DNA from: CAIUVD01 sp044338255
GTDB taxonomy: Bacteria; Planctomycetota; UBA11346
Direction of reading: 5' to 3'
Assembly (NCBI GenBank): GCA_044338255.1
Contig: JBIILZ010000065.1
Coordinates: forward strand, 1-23,094
DNA: 23,094 nucleotides
Every line of letters starts with the position of its first letter. The first letter of the stretch is position 1. Positions 8,393 to 16,036 of the stretch are shown here, piece by piece. Under the pieces are notes generated by a model. The model saw only the letters and a program-made list of their open reading frames with translations. It did not search any database and was not told the DNA's origin. Made by a program: the position numbers and the translations under genes.

Positions 8393-10120
8393 TCACGTCG
8401 CCTTCATCGTGATGGGCAGGTTCATGGTGGCGGTCGCACCGCAACCGGCGCTGCTGGCGAATCGATACGAACCACCCAGCGCGTCCAGACGCGACGTGAG
8501 GTTGGCGATGCCGCGACCGCTGTCCAGGGCGGCCGTGGCATCGCACCCGCGACCATCATCAGAGATCTCGATGGTCATGCGTCCCTCGCGGCAGTGCAGC
8601 CGCAGGGTCACGCGCGTCGGGCCGCCATGCCGCACGGCGTTGTGCACGGTCTCGCGCACCGCGAGGAGGAGCTGGTGCCGCACCGTCCGCTCCACGTCGA
8701 TGGCCGGCAGGTCCTCGGGCAGCTCGGCGCTGAAGGCCACCCCGGCCAGGCGCAGGTGCTCCTGCATGCGCACGGCGATCTGCACCGCGAGATGATCGAG
8801 CGAATCGTAGGCGGGATCGACCGCCCAGACAATGTCTCGCAACCGCTGCATGCTCTCCCGGGCCCGCTGGGAGATGGTCGCGACACTGTCGGCCAGAGAG
8901 ATCCCGGCGGGTGCCCCCTGGGCCCGATCGCTGAGCATCGCGATCTGGGCCAAACATGCGCCCAGGTCATCATGGATGTCGCGGGCGATGCGGGTGCGCT
9001 CGCGATCCACCGCCTGGCGCCGATCCGCGAGCGCCCGGTGCCGCTGCCGCCGTCTCGCCTGGAACAGACGCACGACCGCCGCGGCAAACACCACCACGGC
9101 GCTGCCGGCCGCCAGCCAGGCGGACGGACGCCGCCACCAGGGCGGCAGCACCACCAGCGGCAGGCTGGTCTCTCCGGGCAGCACCGCCCCATCAGGAGCG
9201 CGCACCCCGATCCGCAGATTATAGGATCCGGGCGGCAGCCGTTCGATCGCGAGTGCCTGCTTCCCCCCGTGACCGACCGTATAGCAGCCCCGCCAAGCCA
9301 CCTCGATCCGATCACCCGGTGCCACCTGGGCCGACTGTGGCAGACGCCATCGCAGCCAGGCGAAGCCGTCGGTCCGCTCATCCGTGAGCACGGCCAAGGC
9401 GGACCCGTCCTCGCGATGGGCGATCCGCACCATTGCCGGCCGGGTGCCATAGGCGAGCCAGCCGCCTGGGGAATAGCCCTGGTAGTGTGGCGACTCCGGA
9501 CCATCCGGCTGTGCCTGGAATTCTTGACGACGGGTGCCATCGCCGGAAACAACGGTGATAGCGACCTCCTGGATCGCGAGGATGCCGACCGTGGCCGGGG
9601 TAGAATGGGTGGTGGAGAAGGTGACCATGCAGCGGTACGCCGATGGCGGAGCCGTGACCACCATGGACTGGCCAACCAGATCGGCGGTCAGTGGATTGCG
9701 CGTCCATCCGACGCTCTCTCCGGTGATCGGCTGGTGGAATTCCCCGACCACGCCGACCGTCTGGTCGAGCACGAAGACCGTGCAGACCATGGCGCCTGCC
9801 GCATCCTGCCAACCGCCTCGGCCGCCTTCCAGGACATGCCTGAGCCGCAGCGGCGTCGCGTCGGCGGCATTGGTGCGGATGGACAGGCTCAGCGACCGGA
9901 ACGGTTCCAGCTCGAGAGGCGACTGGGTGCTGTTGATCGCCGCCTGCCAGGTGGTGTCCGGCAATGGCTGATCATCGACCGCCACCCGCAGGACCTGCGG
10001 AGCGTCCTGGGCCTGGGCTACGCCGCTGCCGACCACGAGCAGGGCGGACACCAGCCCGAACCAGACTGGGATGAGCCTCAACGAGGAGCACACGGAGAGT
10101 TCGCGAACATGCGCCTGCAT
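8393..10120 (-). CDS. HisKA_3-type sensor histidine kinase (paired with the response regulator)
   Basis: The product is 575 aa from the ATG at 10120-10118 (AGGA 9 nt upstream). The open frame reaches 10267, but the extra 49 residues lack an export signal. A signal peptide (about 10-38, AQA-Q) is followed by an extracytoplasmic sensor of about 290 residues. The sensor's end resembles the Y_Y_Y Ig-like domain that precedes the membrane in glycan-sensing regulators (LPPGSYNLRIGVRAPDG, then VLPPWW). A membrane helix (about 335-354) leads to a HisKA_3 dimerisation domain with the phosphorylated His384 in RIARDIHDDLG. The HATPase_c domain has the N-box VHNAVRHG (Asn495) and SDDGRGCD. No beta-propeller precedes the Y_Y_Y-like part, unlike the Bacteroidetes hybrid systems. 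The whole architecture, including the sensor, recurs in the orphan kinase at 17636-19330. Confidence 0.92.
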   Translation of the reverse strand: MQAHVRELSVCSSLRLIPVWFGLVSALLVVGSGVAQAQDAPQVLRVAVDDQPLPDTTWQAAINSTQSPLELEPFRSLSLSIRTNAADATPLRLRHVLEGGRGGWQDAAGAMVCTVFVLDQTVGVVGEFHQPITGESVGWTRNPLTADLVGQSMVVTAPPSAYRCMVTFSTTHSTPATVGILAIQEVAITVVSGDGTRRQEFQAQPDGPESPHYQGYSPGGWLAYGTRPAMVRIAHREDGSALAVLTDERTDGFAWLRWRLPQSAQVAPGDRIEVAWRGCYTVGHGGKQALAIERLPPGSYNLRIGVRAPDGAVLPGETSLPLVVLPPWWRRPSAWLAAGSAVVVFAAAVVRLFQARRRQRHRALADRRQAVDRERTRIARDIHDDLGACLAQIAMLSDRAQGAPAGISLADSVATISQRARESMQRLRDIVWAVDPAYDSLDHLAVQIAVRMQEHLRLAGVAFSAELPEDLPAIDVERTVRHQLLLAVRETVHNAVRHGGPTRVTLRLHCREGRMTIEISDDGRGCDATAALDSGRGIANLTSRLDALGGSYRFASSAGCGATATMNLPITMKAT

Positions 10121-10486
10121 GGAGTCGCATCCTACGCTGGCGGTCTGCATTTGCATCACACCCATGCCGCTGCCCGGCTGGGCACGCCTGCCAGCCGGAA
10201 CGACCGTCAGGGAGGACCCCTTCCCTGCGCCAGGCGCAGCGTGGTCTGAGAAGAGCTGGCCGACCAACTGCTGCAGGCGGCGTGAGACCAGGTATCGAGC
10301 CGGAGAGATCCCCGAACAGGATCCCCGTCAGCGGAGGCCCTTTGCCGATCTTGTATGTCGATGACCTGTCGCCGGATATGGCCGACAAACGGGGCCGGTG
10401 ATGACCCCCTACGAGATTGTTTGTAATTCTTCAGTCGACCCCGTCATCCTTGGGAGCATTCCCGCTCAACCAAGGATCACCTCTCC
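10121..10486. promoter_or_regulatory. Divergent intergenic region between the histidine kinase and sulfatase C
   Basis: This 366-bp gap must hold the promoters for both the minus-strand regulatory series and plus-strand sulfatase C. A direct repeat gatccccg occurs at 10307-10314 and 10320-10327 (13-bp spacing), which could be a regulator site but may be chance. AAGGA at 10472-10476 is the likely ribosome site of sulfatase C (10-nt spacer). I could not identify a convincing sigma-70 -35/-10 pair, so ECF-dependent promoters are possible. No convincing gene was seen here. Confidence 0.5.
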
Positions 10487-13360
10487 ATGACACGCCCTTC
10501 TCTCGCCCAGAGACTCGCTCTGCTCGGTGCCACCACGTTACTCAGTACAGCCTTATCGGCCGCCGACACGGCTCGCCCCAATGTGATCCTGATCGTAGCC
10601 GATGATCTTGGCTATGGGGATCTGTCGATTTACGGCGCGACCAAGATCAAGACTCCACATATCGATGCGCTGGCCCGCCAGGGCGTGCGCATGACCGATG
10701 CCTGCTCAACGGCTTCAGTGTGCCAACCGTCGCGCTATTCCTTTCTTACCGGCGAGAATCCCAACCGCATCCGCAGTGATCTCAAAGGATACGATTCCTA
10801 CTTCCGGGAAGGCCAGCATACCGTGGCCACGATGCTCCAGTCGGCTGGCTACCGGACCTCCATCTTCGGCAAATGGCACAACGGCTTCAACCGCCAATCC
10901 TTAAATAACAAACTCAACTGGAACAATCGAGACTTTTTGACCACCGGCGCAGTCAAGCATTCACCACTGGACCTCGGATTCAGCACCTTTTTTGGCACGC
11001 CTAAAAGCCACAATGAACCCCCCTTCGTCTACGTGCAAACCGTATACGATGACAAGGGAGCTCCCCAATTAGAGGTTGTTGATGTCGATCCAACCGATCC
11101 GATCTCAGAAATAAATAATGCGGATGCACAGAAATTAACTGACCCCAAACTACCGGAAAACTATGGTCACGGCATCAGTATCGGTGGGGCAGCGGCCCAT
11201 GCGGAACGGGTTAACGAATATATCGACAATGTTTGCGCGGAAAAGGCCATTGCCGAACTCGGCCAGGTGGGCAACCGCCCATTCTTCATGTATTTGCCTT
11301 TCCAGGCCCCGCATGTGCCCATCACCCCGGAAAAAAAATGGCAGGGCAAGAGTGGTGAGGGTCCGTATGGTGATTACGTCCAGCAGTTCGACGAACAAGT
11401 TGGACTCATTCTCGCAAAACTATCAGCTTTAAACCTCGATAAGAATACCTTGGTGATACTCACCAGCGACAATGGCGGCCTCGGCCCCAATAATGGTCAC
11501 AGCAAGGTCGGGAACCTCCAGGGCCAAAAGACCGATGCTTGGGAAGGTGGACATCGCGTACCACTTATCGTCCGCTGGCCCGAGGGGAAGATTCCTGCCG
11601 GCGCGGTGTGTGACAAGCTCATCGGCGGCACCGACCTCATGGCCACGATCGCGGCCGCGACTGGCGTTCCCATCCCACCGGGCGCGGCAATCGACAGCCT
11701 GAACCAACTGCCGCTGCTGCGTGATCCGGAGGGTCATGGAACCATCCGCAATGACATGCTTATCCAGGCCACCAAGTGCTGGATGCTGCGATTTACCACC
11801 TCGACCGGTGGCAAGGAAACCAAGTGGGCGTATATCCCTGTGCGCGGCACTGGCGGTCAAACGGTGGTTGATGGGGTGGAAAATGGCGGCGGCATGTACC
11901 GTGCCTACCGTGACTTCTCCTGGGTGAACAGCGACATCTTGATCGATCCGCTCACCGGCAAGGGGAAGGTTAAGCCTCAGGCACCGTTCCAGCAGCTCTA
12001 TAACCTGAGCGAAGATCCGAAACAGCAAACCAATGTGATCGCGGCCAACCCTAGCCTGGCCAAGGATGCACATGCCCGGTTGAACACCCTCGTCCGTTCC
12101 CCCAACCGCGCGCCAGAGGTCAAGGCTTCGTTGCTGAGACAGGTCGGTGAGGTCGGCAAGACCTTCAGCATGGTCATTGCCGCGACCACCTTCGCGGATC
12201 CCGATAAAGACACACTCTCCTACGCCGTCACCGGCCTCCCCGCCGGCCTGTCGTTCGCCCCGTTAACCCGTACCATCGCTGGCATCCCAACTGCCTCCGG
12301 CACCTTCCCCGTGCAGGTCAGTGTCAACGACGGCCTCGGCGGCAGCGCCGCCACCACTTTCACCTTGGACATCGCCGGGGGTGTCGTTCCTCCGCCGACG
12401 CCGATCAGGAGCTGTCGAGACATGATCTACACCGACTTCAGCGCCGATGGCGTGCTGAAGACCGGCTGGGAGCAGAGGAACCACAACACCACGGGCTGGC
12501 TGCGCAGCACCGGTACCACCCGCAATGGCAGCAAAAGTTCCTATTCCATCATCTTCAACGCAGCGGATGCCTACGCCGGACTGTGCTTCCTGAACAATGC
12601 CTTCGATACCCAACGGTATACCTCGGTGAGCTTCTGGATCCACGGTGGCGTCATTGGTAATCAGCACGTTGAAGTGCAGGCGGTACGCGCTGGTGGTATG
12701 TCCACGGGCTTCCCCTTGGCGCCGCTGAAGAAAGAACAGTGGCAGCTGATCACCATCCCGCTGGCCGACCTGGGCGCGACCGAGGTGACTGACTTGGCGC
12801 ATCTGCGCTTCGTCAACAAAGGCACCAGTTCGGCCACGGCCTTCTACATCGACGATCTGTCGTTCGATGTACTCACCCAGCCCCAGACCGTCCTCTATGC
12901 CGAGGGCATCAAGACCGGCTGGACGCAGCAGAATCACAATTGTGACGGCACGCTGCTCAATACTAAATCCACGCGCACCGGTAGCCTCAGGTCCTACTCG
13001 ATCAAGTTCCTGGCCGCTGACGCCTATGCCGGGATGAAGTCGCCGGATACGCTGTACAACGTCGGTTCCCAGGCCGCGCTGACCTTCTGGATCAACGGCG
13101 GCAGCGTCGGCGGTCAAAAGGTCGAAATCCAGGCGGTACGCGCCGGTATTGCACTCCCGGGCAGGGTGCTGGAGCCGCTGCAGGTTGGAGCCTGGCAGCA
13201 GGTCACCGTGTACCTTGACGAACTCGGCATCCTCGGGGCGACCGACCTCTCGGCCATCCGCTTCGTCAACCGCAGCGACCGCGCATTCGAGACCCCCCTC
13301 TATGTCGATGACGTCTCGTTCGACGAGTCGATACAGGAACCGGTCAGCGGCACCAACTGA
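10487..13360 (+). CDS. Sulfatase C: secreted S1 sulfatase with Ig/cadherin-like domain and two C-terminal modules
   Basis: The product is 957 aa with a signal peptide (about 1-25, SAA-D). The catalytic domain (about 30-540) has VADDLGYGDLS (Asp39-Asp40), CQPSR with formylglycine-precursor Cys79, FGKWH (Lys129) and TSDNGG (Asp328). An insertion at about 136-240 is longer than in the other sulfatases of the window. Residues about 545-630 form a putative Ig/cadherin-like domain (DPDKDTLSYAVTGLPAGL, then RTIAGIP). Two copies of the shared module follow (645-794, 801-947). The catalytic core is more diverged from sulfatases A and E than those are from each other, yet it carries the same accessory modules, suggesting domain shuffling. 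The gene is divergent from the histidine kinase and ends in a strong terminator, so it is probably monocistronic. Parts of the middle (about 10900-11450) are visibly more AT-rich than the module region. Confidence 0.93.
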   Translation: MTRPSLAQRLALLGATTLLSTALSAADTARPNVILIVADDLGYGDLSIYGATKIKTPHIDALARQGVRMTDACSTASVCQPSRYSFLTGENPNRIRSDLKGYDSYFREGQHTVATMLQSAGYRTSIFGKWHNGFNRQSLNNKLNWNNRDFLTTGAVKHSPLDLGFSTFFGTPKSHNEPPFVYVQTVYDDKGAPQLEVVDVDPTDPISEINNADAQKLTDPKLPENYGHGISIGGAAAHAERVNEYIDNVCAEKAIAELGQVGNRPFFMYLPFQAPHVPITPEKKWQGKSGEGPYGDYVQQFDEQVGLILAKLSALNLDKNTLVILTSDNGGLGPNNGHSKVGNLQGQKTDAWEGGHRVPLIVRWPEGKIPAGAVCDKLIGGTDLMATIAAATGVPIPPGAAIDSLNQLPLLRDPEGHGTIRNDMLIQATKCWMLRFTTSTGGKETKWAYIPVRGTGGQTVVDGVENGGGMYRAYRDFSWVNSDILIDPLTGKGKVKPQAPFQQLYNLSEDPKQQTNVIAANPSLAKDAHARLNTLVRSPNRAPEVKASLLRQVGEVGKTFSMVIAATTFADPDKDTLSYAVTGLPAGLSFAPLTRTIAGIPTASGTFPVQVSVNDGLGGSAATTFTLDIAGGVVPPPTPIRSCRDMIYTDFSADGVLKTGWEQRNHNTTGWLRSTGTTRNGSKSSYSIIFNAADAYAGLCFLNNAFDTQRYTSVSFWIHGGVIGNQHVEVQAVRAGGMSTGFPLAPLKKEQWQLITIPLADLGATEVTDLAHLRFVNKGTSSATAFYIDDLSFDVLTQPQTVLYAEGIKTGWTQQNHNCDGTLLNTKSTRTGSLRSYSIKFLAADAYAGMKSPDTLYNVGSQAALTFWINGGSVGGQKVEIQAVRAGIALPGRVLEPLQVGAWQQVTVYLDELGILGATDLSAIRFVNRSDRAFETPLYVDDVSFDESIQEPVSGTN
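12419..12868 (+). other. Shared beta-rich module, copy C1 (sulfatase C residues 645-794)
   Basis: Landmarks are IYTDFSADG, GWEQRNHN, TRNGSKSSYSI, AYAG, VSFWIHGG, QHVEVQAVRAG, W-x-LITIPLADLGATEV and YIDDLSFD. It is the same domain type as in sulfatase A and the Ser/Thr kinase. Confidence 0.75.
12887..13327 (+). other. Shared beta-rich module, copy C2 (sulfatase C residues 801-947)
   Basis: Landmarks are GWTQQNHN, TRTGSLRSYSI, AYAGM, LTFWINGG, GGQKVEIQAVRAG, W-x-x-VTVYLDELG, IRFVN and VDDVSFDES. The final strands match copy A2 of sulfatase A closely. Confidence 0.75.
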
Positions 13361-13411
13361 GTAGCAGCACCAACTGAGCAGCGGCACTAACTGAGCAGCG
13401 GCAACCGCTGC
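13346..13411 (+). repeat. 17-bp tandem repeat at the stop codon of sulfatase C
   Basis: Units start at 13346, 13363, 13380 and (partial) 13397, with the core agcggcaccaactgag and one or two substitutions. Each full unit carries a TGA. Because 17 is not a multiple of 3, the three TGAs (13358, 13375, 13392) fall in three different frames. The last partial unit forms a small hairpin (13395-13401 with 13405-13411). Confidence 0.8.
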
Positions 13412-13412
13412 C

Positions 13413-13455
13413 CGGAACAACCCCCGCAGGAACCTGCGGGGGTTGTTCCGCTTTT
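13413..13455 (+). terminator. Rho-independent terminator after sulfatase C
   Basis: Perfect 18-nt arms (13413-13430 and 13433-13450) with a 2-nt AA loop are followed by CTTTT. It lies about 53 bp after the sulfatase C stop and should separate it from the GH99 block. Confidence 0.88.
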
Positions 13456-13601
13456 GCTCTACAGGGATGACGGGCTTAGGAGTCTCCGTGTTTTTTGTGA
13501 CATGACCGCTGTATGCCGACGGCCCAAGATGGGCGAATAGCTTTCACACCCACTTCGATGTGCCTCATCCCCACCTTGATCGTGAGCCTCCAGGGTGGTG
13601 A

Positions 13602-13745
13602 TTGGGCTGCCGTGACGCCACCTCCCTGCGGTCGTTGACCGCGACCTCGGCTGCTGACCTCAGCACCTCTTCAAATGAGTTCAACATGATCCTCATCATC
13701 GCTGATGATCTTGGTCGAAAACCGGGGTACCATATCGATGATTAA
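13602..13745 (+). pseudogene. N-terminal sulfatase remnant
   Basis: A short open frame encodes the end of a signal-peptide-like segment (SLTATSAAD) followed by NMILIIADDLG at 13683-13715. This is the metal-binding start of an S1 sulfatase core; compare NVILIVADDLG in sulfatase C. After Gly the similarity stops and the frame ends at TAA 13743-13745. No formylglycine motif follows. It is too short to act as an enzyme and is best read as the 5' relic of a lost sulfatase gene. Its true start is not clear; an in-frame stop lies at 13599-13601. Confidence 0.6.
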
Positions 13746-13762
13746 TAATTCCAGTCGGAATA

Positions 13763-13790
13763 TTGACGTAGTGATCCAGGCCTATACATT
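13763..13790 (+). promoter_or_regulatory. Possible sigma-70 promoter for the GH99 gene
   Basis: TTGACG (13763-13768) and TACATT (13785-13790) are 16 bp apart in an AT-rich stretch, followed by GAGGT (13805-13809) and the ATG at 13821. An alternative -10 is TATAAG at 13790-13795. The match is partial and untested. Confidence 0.4.
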
Positions 13791-13820
13791 ATAAGACTGA
13801 TATTGAGGTACAATAATACT

Positions 13821-15965
13821 ATGAGTTTTACAATTCGCTTAGTAGTTATTTTTTTGATAATGACATGGACAGCTAAGCCATGCATCGGATCAGAAAAAGA
13901 AGCCTCAGTTACTACGGATCCGGTAACTGTCTGGTCAAAAATCGTCGATGCCCGCGGGAAGCAGGAATTTCCACCCGTGGTCCTCTCGTCGTACTATTCC
14001 TGGTATTCAGGTGACGGGAGATGGGGCACCGTGATCCCTGAAGGCATGCATAATCTGCTCGAAGGACTCGAAGGGAAAAAAGGGTTTGCAGTCTGGGATC
14101 GGCCGCTTCTGGGGTATTACCAGTCGCGGAACCCCAACACCATTGCCGCACATTTCGCTTGGGCAAAGGCCTCGGGCATAGACGTCCTTGCGGTATCTTT
14201 TGAACGTCGTATCCCAGAAGATTTGCTGGAACAAGCCCAACGCACAGGGATACAGATAACCCCGTACCTGGAGTTCGTACGTGGCAATACTATGGCTGGT
14301 AAGCCAGTCGATTTTGCAGAATCTGCCCGCAACCTGGCCGGGTATGCCAAAAAGTATCCTAAGGCACTCTGGACCATCGGTGGACGACCGGTGATCCTTG
14401 CCTACAAACGCACGCTGGATGAAACTGCCACACCGGAATTCTGGGCGGAAACCCTCTTGGGTCTGCACAAGGAGGGCTTGGAATTCACCATCCTCGGAGA
14501 CATGTCGCCTCTTGCTACATCGGTTGGCGATGATGCTAAGAAAAAAATCGCTGAACGCTGGATGTCAATATTCGATGGTTTGCATTCCTACCATATCCTT
14601 TTCCAAATGCGCAAGGATCCCACCGCCGAACTGATGAAGAGCCGTTGCCTGAATTTGTACGAACAGGAGTTGGCCATTCTGCGTAAGCGTGGCCGAATCG
14701 CCTGCCTAACCGTGATGCCCGGGTGGGACAATCGACCAAAGCAGATACCAAAGGATGAGCCTTTCATGGTCGTGAACCGTCTCGATGGAGAGATCTATAA
14801 GGCTCAGTGGGAAGCAGCTTTGACGGCGGGAAAACCCCCTAATTCGTCAGCGGGCGGAGGCCCTGACTGCGTGATGGTCACTTCCTTCAACGAGTGGTTC
14901 GAGGGCGGCACCATTGAGCCCTCGTGCTCGACGGGGACCCGCTATCTTGAGATCACTCGTTCCTTTAGCGCTAAATTTCGTGGGAGTTCGGCAGATGATC
15001 GAGAGCTCGTTTTGACGCGAAGCGACCAGGGTCTGACCGTAACGTGTATCGGTTCGGTGACTGTTGGCGATACCGGGGATAAACCTTTGCCACTGCGCTC
15101 GTCTGCTCTACCCGATGATCCGATGGTTGACCTTCTAGCCGTGATCCAGCGTGCTGGTGGCGTGGCGATGAGTGCCCATGAGGCGAAGGATAGTGAACCA
15201 GAGCGCATCCACATCGACGGTGGTCTCCGCGCAAATAACTCACGGAATCGCCCCTGGTATAGTGGCAAGCCCTGGGACGGGAAGACTGGTGAGTGGTATC
15301 TTCGTTTTGATGGAGTGCCACGTCTCGAGGGGGTTCTGGGGACCCATCATCTGGTCGTATTTCTGGAAAATTCAACGGTTGCCTTGGCGGATGGCGTACA
15401 GGTGAAACTTGCCTATCCCGCTCAGGCCATAGGGCGCAGCGTTGCTGACATGAGTCAAGTATGGGTCCCACTTAGTCTGCTTACTCAAAGCTTGAAAATC
15501 CCCTTTAAAGTCATTTCCAAGGCGGCATCACCGAAGACCGTCACGCCGGCGCCCAAAAAGACCACCGCGACAACCGAAATACTCTTTGCATCCCCTGAAC
15601 TGTTAGCTGCTTGGCGTCCGCGCTTAGTAGCGGTTCTTGCCGCACGAACAGCAGCAGGAAAAGGCCCGCAAGTACCGTTTTTGGATAAAGAAAAAATTTA
15701 CGTTACCGCCGTAGACGACAAGGGCATTACCGGCAGCGTACAAGGTCGAGACCTGACTTTGCCCTGGAAGGCACTGAGTTTGAGTCAGGTGACTGCGCTC
15801 GCCAAGGCCGCTGTCGTCGATCGAGACCTGGAAAGCTTGCGCGTGGCAGCCGTATGGACGACCGCTTCTGGCGAGACTGCGACAGCCCAAAAACTACTTG
15901 CCATGGTTGGTCATTTAGATCAGGCTGCAGAAAAGGAGTTGCGAATCACCCTCAGTTCGCCCTGA
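13821..15965 (+). CDS. Secreted GH99-like glycoside hydrolase with unassigned C-terminal regions
   Basis: The ATG at 13821 has GAGGT 11 nt upstream; an in-frame TTG at 13803 is less likely. The product is 714 aa with a signal peptide (about 1-24, CIGS-E). Residues about 50-385 resemble family GH99 (endo-alpha-mannosidase/endo-mannanase type): VVLSSYYSWYSGDGRWG near the start, ASGIDVLAVSFERR, and VTSFNEWFEGGTIEPS. In that last motif Glu358 and Glu361 match the E-W-x-E spacing of the characterised catalytic pair. The true substrate may not be mannan, as GH99-like proteins are broader than the tested members. Residues about 390-575 have no recognised motif. Residues about 585-714 form a Thr/Pro/Lys linker and an unassigned domain with a PW-x-x-L segment. 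The start of the gene is clearly more AT-rich than its neighbours, which suggests transfer. Sulfatase D follows after 71 bp. Confidence 0.82.
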   Translation: MSFTIRLVVIFLIMTWTAKPCIGSEKEASVTTDPVTVWSKIVDARGKQEFPPVVLSSYYSWYSGDGRWGTVIPEGMHNLLEGLEGKKGFAVWDRPLLGYYQSRNPNTIAAHFAWAKASGIDVLAVSFERRIPEDLLEQAQRTGIQITPYLEFVRGNTMAGKPVDFAESARNLAGYAKKYPKALWTIGGRPVILAYKRTLDETATPEFWAETLLGLHKEGLEFTILGDMSPLATSVGDDAKKKIAERWMSIFDGLHSYHILFQMRKDPTAELMKSRCLNLYEQELAILRKRGRIACLTVMPGWDNRPKQIPKDEPFMVVNRLDGEIYKAQWEAALTAGKPPNSSAGGGPDCVMVTSFNEWFEGGTIEPSCSTGTRYLEITRSFSAKFRGSSADDRELVLTRSDQGLTVTCIGSVTVGDTGDKPLPLRSSALPDDPMVDLLAVIQRAGGVAMSAHEAKDSEPERIHIDGGLRANNSRNRPWYSGKPWDGKTGEWYLRFDGVPRLEGVLGTHHLVVFLENSTVALADGVQVKLAYPAQAIGRSVADMSQVWVPLSLLTQSLKIPFKVISKAASPKTVTPAPKKTTATTEILFASPELLAAWRPRLVAVLAARTAAGKGPQVPFLDKEKIYVTAVDDKGITGSVQGRDLTLPWKALSLSQVTALAKAAVVDRDLESLRVAAVWTTASGETATAQKLLAMVGHLDQAAEKELRITLSSP

Positions 15966-16036
15966 GATTAAGGACTTTGGAGTATCGTTACCACAAATCA
16001 GTGGCCCATCTGATCGACCAAACCGAAAGGTTACCC

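Noticed and set aside
8216..10249. 677-residue plus-strand open frame
   Set aside because: It lies antisense to the histidine kinase and regulator, whose motifs are unambiguous; the translation is Arg/Gly/Pro/His-rich with no domain or signal. It is a GC-driven shadow frame.
10121..10267. Longer histidine kinase start at 10267
   Set aside because: The extra 49 residues have no export signal and would bury the signal peptide; the ATG at 10120 has an AGGA upstream.
12263..13420. 385-residue minus-strand open frame
   Set aside because: It is antisense to the module region of sulfatase C; the translation has no motif, and the plus frame shows clear repeated domains.
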